Assembly (NCBI RefSeq): GCF_029227915.1
Contig: NC_079876.1
Span: forward strand, 7,194,001-7,258,000
Direction of reading: 5' to 3'
DNA length: 64,000 nucleotides
From: Hydractinia symbiolongicarpus
Lineage: Eukaryota > Cnidaria > Hydrozoa > Anthoathecata > Hydractiniidae
Shown here: piece by piece, positions 58,920 to 64,000 of the stretch
Numbering within the stretch: position 1 is the stretch's first letter
Layout of the letters: each line of letters begins with the position of its first letter
Notes under the pieces: generated by a model
The model's database searches: none
Told to the model about the DNA's origin: nothing
What the model saw: the letters and a program-made list of their open reading frames with translations, nothing else
Program-made: the position numbers and the translations under genes

Positions 58920-60540
58920 AAAAAATTTAAAAATTCGTTCGGGAAATGAGTTTACTCCCTGGGTACATTCTTTGTATACTATCGACTATACGGGCCAAGC
59001 CCCAGATTTACGGGAAAACGCGGCATGTCGTTTGCCGGCGATTAAACCTCTTTCATTAAGCGTCTCATCAAAAATGAAAACATTTTTGAAAACTACAAGT
59101 CTCATGCGTTTTAGTGGTGAAAAAATAATTTAAAAAATCGTTCGGGAAATGAGTTTACTCCTGGGGTACTTTCTTTGTATACTTTTGACTATACGGGCCG
59201 AGTCCGGGATTTACGGGAAATCGCGGATTTTCGTTTGCCGGCGATTAAACTTCTTTTATTTAGCGTCCCATCAAATATGAAAATATTTTTGAAAACTACA
59301 AGTCTCATGCGTTTAGTGGTAAAAAAATAATATAAAAAATCGTTCGGGAAATGAGTTTACTCCCTGGGTACTTTCTTAGTATACTTTTGACTATACGGGT
59401 CGAGTCCGGGGTTTACGGGAAATGGCGGGTTTTCGTTTGCCGGCGATTAAACTTCTTTTATTCAGCGTCTCATCAAAAATGAAAACATTTTTGAAAACCA
59501 CAAGTCTCATGCGTTTTAGTGGTGAAAAGATAATTTAAATAATCGTTTTGGAAATGAGTTTGCTCACAGGGTACTTTCTTTGTATACATTCGACTATGCG
59601 GGCCAAGCCCGGGATTTACGGGAAATCGTGGATTTTCGTTTGCTGGCGATTAAACCACTTTCATTAAGCGTCTCAGCAAAAATGAAAACATTTCTGAAAA
59701 CTACAAGTCTCATGCGTTTTAGTGGTGAAAAAATAATTTAAAAAATCGTTCGGGAAATGTGTGTACTCACTGGGTACTTTCTTTGTATTCATTCGACTAT
59801 ACGGGCGAAGCCCGGGATTTACGGAAATCGCGAGTATTCGTTTTCCGGCGATTAAACCTCTTTCATTAAGCGTCTCATCAAAAATGAAAACATTTTTGAA
59901 AACTACAAGTCTCATGCGTTTTAGTGGTGAAAAAAAAATTTAAAAAATCTTTCGGGAAATGAGTTTAATCCCTGGGTACTTTCTTTGTATACATTCGACT
60001 ATACGGGCCAAGCCCCGGATTTACGGGAAAACGCGGCATGTCGTTTGCCGGCGATTAAACCTCTTTCATTAAGCGTCTCATCAAAAATGAAAACATTTTT
60101 GAAAACTACAAGTCTCATGCGTTTTAGTGGTGAAAAAATAATTTAAAAAATCGTTCGGGAAATGAGTTTACTCCCGGGGTACTTTCTTTGTATACTTTTG
60201 ACTATACGGGCCGCGTCCGGGATTTACGGGAAATCGCGGATTTTCGTTTGCTGGCGATTAAACCACTTTCATCAAGCGTCTCAGCAAAAATGAAAACATT
60301 TCTGAAAACTACAAGTCTCATGCGTTTTAGTGGTGAAAAAATAATTTAAAAAATCGTTCGGGAAATGTGTTTACTCACAGGGTACTTTCTTTGTATTCAT
60401 TCGACTATACGGGCGAAGCCCGGGATTTACGGAAATCGCGGGTATTCGTTTTCCGGCGATTAAACCTCTTTCATTAAGCGTCTCATCAAAAATGAAAACA
60501 TTTTTGAAAACTACAAGTCTCATGCGTTTTAGTGGTGAAA
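58920..60540 (-). repeat. 1,620-bp higher-order repeat, copy 2
   Basis: This is the second copy with minor differences (GGTACATTCTTTG, CCCCAGATTTACGG, CTTTCTTAGTATAC, GTGTGTACTCACTGGG). The CATCAAGCGTCTCAGC mark appears in both copies (58,650 and 60,270). Confidence 0.85.
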
Positions 60541-61728
60541 AAAAAATTTAAAAAATCGTTCGGGAAATGAGTTTACTCCCTGGGTACTTTCTTTGTATAC
60601 TTTTGACTATACGGGTCGAGTCCGGGGTTTACGGGAAATGGCGGGTTTTCGTTTGCCGGCGATTAAACTTCTTTTATTCAGCGTCTCATCAAAAATGAAA
60701 ACATTTTTGAAAACCACAAGTCTCATGCGTTTTAGTGGTGAAAAAATAATTTAAAAAATCGTTCGGGAAATGAGTTTACTCCCTGGGTACTTTCTTTGTA
60801 TACTTTCGACTATACGGGCCGAGTCCGGGATTTACGGGAAATCGCGGATTTTCGTTTGCCGGCGATTAAACTTCTTTTATTTAGCGTCCCATCAAATATG
60901 AAAATATTTTTGAAAACTACAAGTCTCATGCGTTTTAGTGGTGAAAAAATAATTTAAAAAATCGTTCGGGAAATGTGTTTACTCACAGGGTACTTTCTTT
61001 GTATTCATTCGACTATACGGGCGAAGCCCGGGATTTACGGAAATCGCGAGTATTCGTTTTCCGGCGATTAAACCTCTTTCATTAAGCGTCTCATCAAAAA
61101 TGAAAACATTTTTGAAAACTACAAGTCTCATGCGTTTTAGTGGTGAAAAAAAAATTTAAAAAATCTTTCGGGAAATGAGTTTACTCCCTGGGTACTTTCT
61201 TTGTATACATTCGACTATACGGGCCAAGCCCCGGATTTACGGGAAAACGCGGCATGTCGTTTGCCGGCGATTAAACCTCTTTCATTAAGCGTCTCATCAA
61301 AAATGAAAACATTTTTGAAAACTACAAGTCTCATGCGTTTTAGTGGTGAAAAAATAATTTAAAAAATCGTTCGGGAAATGAGTTTACTCCCGGGGTACTT
61401 TCTTTGTATACTTTTGACTATACGGGCCGCGTCCGGGATTTACGGGAAATCGTGGATTTTCGTTTGCTGGCGATTAAACCACTTTCATCAAGCGTCTCAG
61501 CAAAAATGAAAACATTTCTGAAAACTACAAGTTTCATGCGTTTTAGTGGTGAAAAAATAATTTAAAAAATCGTTCGGGAAATGTGTTTACTCACAGGGTA
61601 CTTTCTTTGTATTCATTCGACTATACGGGCGAAGCCCGGGATTTACGGAAATCGCGGGTATTCGTTTTCCGGCGATTAAACCTCTTTCATTAAGCGTCTC
61701 ATCAAAAATGAAAACATTTTTGAAAACT
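60541..61728 (-). repeat. Partial third pass of the 1,620-bp pattern
   Basis: After two ordinary monomers, the CGCGAGTATTCG unit near 61,045 resumes the 1,620-bp order but 1,218 bp (six monomers) after its previous occurrence near 59,830. This is a shortened third copy. It leads without a break into the second copy of the 54.43-56.70 kb segment. Confidence 0.78.
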
Positions 61729-64000
61729 ACAAGTCTCATGCGTTTTAGTGGTGAAAAAAAAATTTAAAAAATCGTTCCGGAAATGAGTTTACTCCCTGGG
61801 TACTTAGTGGTGAAAATATAATTTGAAAAATTGTTCGGGAAATGAGTTTACTCCCTGGGTACTTTCTTTGTATACTTTTGACTATACGGGTCGAGTCCGG
61901 GGTTTACGGGAAATGGCGGGTTTTCGTTTGCCGGCGATTAAACTTCTTTTATTCAGCGTCTCATCAAAAATGAAAACATTTTTGAAAACTACAAGTCTCA
62001 TGCGTTTTAGTGGTGAAAAAATAATTAAAAAAATCGTTCGGAAAATGAGTTTACTCCCTGGGTAATTTCTTTGTATACTTTTGACTATACGGGCCGAGTC
62101 CGGGATTTACGGGAAATGGCGGGTTTTCGTTTGCCGGCAATTAAACTTCTTTTATTCAGCGTCTCATCAAAAATGAAAACATTTATAAAAACTATAAGTC
62201 TCATGGGTTTTAGTGGTGAAATAATAATTTAAAAAATCGTTCGGGAAATGAGTTTACATCCCGGGTACTTTCTTTACTATACGGGCCGAGTCCAGGATTT
62301 ACGGGAAATCGCAGGTTTTCGTTTGCCGGCGATTAAACTTCTTTTATTCAGCGTCTCATCAAAAATGAAAACATTTTTAAAAACTACAAGTCTCATGCGT
62401 TTTAGTGGTGAAAAAAAAATTTAAAAAATCGTTCCGGAAATGAGTTTACTCCCTGGGTACTTAGTGGTGAAAATATAATTTAAAAAATTGTTCGGGAAAT
62501 GAGTTTACTCCCTGGGTACTTTCTTTGTATACTTTTGACTATACGGGTCGAGTCCGGGGTTTACGGGAAATGGCGGGTTTTCGTTTGCCGGCGATTAAAC
62601 TTCTTTTATTCAGCGTCTCATCAAAAATGAAAACATTTTTGAAAACTACAAGTCTCATGCGTTTTAGTGGTGAAAAAATAATTAAAAAAATCGTTCGGAA
62701 AATGAGTTTACTCCCTGGGTAATTTCTTTGTATACTTTTGACTATACGGGCCGAGTCCGGGGTTTACGGGAAATGGCGGGTTTTCGTTTGCCGGCAATTA
62801 AACTTCTTTTATTCAGCGTCTCATCAAAAATGAAAACATTTATAAAAACTATAAGTCTCATGGGTTTTAGTGGTGAAATAATAATTTAAAAAATCGTTCG
62901 GGAAATGAGTTTACATCCCGGGTACTTTCTTTACTATACGGGCCGAGTCCAGGATTTACGGGAAATCGCAGGTTTTCGTTTGCCGGCGATTAAACTTCTT
63001 TTATTCAGCGTCTCATCAAAAATGAAAACATTTTTAAAAACTACAAGTCTCATGCGTTTTAGTGGTGAAAAAAAAATTTAAAAAATCGGTCCGGAAATGA
63101 GTTTACTCCCTGGGTACTTAGTGGTGAAAATATAATTTAAAAAATTGTTCGGGAAATGAGTTTACTCCCTGGGTACTTTCTTTGTATACTTTTGACTATA
63201 CGGGTCGAGTCCGGGGTTTACGGGAAATGGCGGGTTTTCGTTTGCCGGCGATTAAACTTCTTTTATTCAGCGTCTCATCAAAAATGAAAACATTTTTGAA
63301 AACTACAAGTCTCATGCGTTTTAGTGGTGAAAAAATAATTTAAAAAATCGTTCGGGAAATGAGTTTACTCCCTGGGTACTTTCTTTGTATACTTTTGACT
63401 ATACGGGTCGAGTCCGGAGTTTACGGGAAATGGCGGGTTTTCGTTTGCCGGCGATTAAACTTCTTTTATTCAGCGTCTCATCAAAAATGAAAACATTTTT
63501 GAAAACTACAAGTCTCATGCGTTTTAGTGGTGAAAAAATAATTAAAAAAATCGTTCGGAAAATGAGTTTACTCCCTGGGTAATTTCTTTGTATACTTTTG
63601 ACTATACTGGCCGAGTCCGGGGTTTACGGGAAATGGCGGGTTTTCGTTTGCCGGCAATTAAACTTCTTTTATTCAGCGTCTCATCAAAAATGAAAACATT
63701 TTTAAAAACTATAAGTCTCATGGGTTTTAGTGGTGAAATAATAATTTAAAAAATCGTTCGGGAAATGAGTTTACATCCCGGGTACTTTCTTTACTATACG
63801 GGCCGAGTCCAGGATTTACGGGAAATCGCAGGTTTTCGTTTGCCGGCGATTAAACTTCTTTTATTCAGCGTCTCATCAAAAATGAAAACATTTTTAAAAA
63901 CTACAAGTCTCATGCGTTTTAGTGGTGAAAAAAAAATTTAAAAAATCGTTCCGGAAATGAGTTTACTCCCTGGGTACTTAGTGGTGAAAATATAATTTAA
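61729..64000 (-). repeat. 2.27-kb segment copied 7,298 bp away, copy 2
   Basis: This is the second copy of 54,431-56,702. It contains 657-bp trimers again (joints 61798, 62455 and 63112, then 860 bp to 63972). The match continues to the last base of the window, so its real end is unknown. Confidence 0.9.

Larger units (their letters stand above)
1..64000. repeat. Satellite DNA array, 203-bp monomer, whole window
   Basis: The sequence is a continuous head-to-tail array. Using CATGAGAC as an anchor, successive copies at 1134, 1337, 1540 and 1743 are exactly 203 bp apart, and the same spacing recurs throughout (as GTCTCATG after the orientation flip). That gives roughly 315 units. Departures from 203 bp are explained by a few recurrent indels: 177, 192, 201/202 and 262 bp forms. 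I found no stretch, even of 60 bp, that is not monomer sequence. Such an array is typical of eukaryotic centromeric, pericentromeric or subtelomeric heterochromatin. Which of these, and which species, cannot be read from the window. The array continues beyond both ends. Confidence 0.98.
31993..64000 (-). repeat. Right arm of array, monomers in - orientation
   Basis: From the flip onward every monomer is the reverse complement of the left-arm form, for example CTACAAGTCTCATGCG and GGGATTTACGGGAAATCG. No + oriented monomer was seen again up to 64,000. The arm is organised in successive blocks of HORs of 811, 810, 2,075, 1,265, 1,062, 2,016, 657 and 1,620 bp. A near-identical 2.27-kb segment occurs twice, 7,298 bp apart. 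Variant monomers typical of this arm include GTGTCTCATC, GGGTAATTTC, AAAAGATAATTT and the 262-bp form with a 59-bp partial duplication. Confidence 0.97.

Noticed and set aside
1-64000. CRISPR-like repeat/spacer pattern
   Set aside because: Repeats are contiguous, with no unique spacers. The 203-bp period and sheer copy number are those of a eukaryotic satellite, and no cas-like gene is present.
1-64000. Known plant or animal satellites (Arabidopsis 178-bp type, alpha satellite)
   Set aside because: Neither monomer length nor sequence fits what I remember of these families. I could not run a database search, so the family is left unnamed.

Overview
The whole 64 kb window is one uninterrupted eukaryotic satellite-DNA array. 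I see no protein gene, RNA gene, transposon, CRISPR array or unique sequence in it. The unit is a monomer of 203 bp (about 38% G+C in the monomer I counted by hand), repeated roughly 315 times. Monomers differ by point changes and a few recurrent indels, giving 177, 192, 201/202, 203 and 262 bp forms. The array runs off both ends of the window. Its size, tandem arrangement and higher-order repeats (HORs) point to centromeric, pericentromeric or subtelomeric heterochromatin of a nuclear chromosome. I do not recognise the monomer and cannot assign a species or kingdom. CpG is not depleted (11 CpGs in one 203-bp monomer, against about 7.2 expected from its own C and G counts), which argues against long residence in a heavily CpG-methylated germline.

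Layout. From 1 to about 31,992 the monomers run in one direction (called +). At 31,993 the array flips, and from there to 64,000 every monomer runs in the opposite direction. The flip contains no foreign DNA. It is a direct monomer-to-monomer fusion with about 2 bp of shared sequence, and it creates a 19-bp perfect hairpin stem around a 14-nt spacer. For about 1 kb on each side the same distinctive monomer variants occur in mirrored order, with one extra variant in each arm. This suggests an old inverted duplication rather than a simple inversion or an assembly fold-back.

Left arm. About 1-27 kb is an outer domain built from HORs of 2,794 bp and about 4.4-4.8 kb (three copies), plus younger duplications of 1,410, 1,001, 801 and 1,409 bp. 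From about 27.1 kb to the flip, the monomers are of the type that also fills the right arm (marked by GCTTAATG, GCTTGGCC and ATATTTGATGGG). The boundary between the two sequence domains therefore lies about 5 kb away from the orientation flip. Right arm. HORs of 810/811, 2,075, 1,265, 1,062, 2,016, 657 (a trimer) and 1,620 bp follow each other. About 2.27 kb at 54.43-56.70 kb recurs almost unchanged at 61.73-64.00 kb.

Each monomer carries a 22-bp dyad (9-bp stem, 4-nt loop), an A/T-rich block, and a C-rich/G-rich block that in many copies has four G3 runs on one strand. Both arms share rare rearranged monomers, including a 59-bp partial duplication and an 11-bp deletion, which proves common descent. 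Short open frames on both strands are by-products of the repeat and are not annotated as genes.
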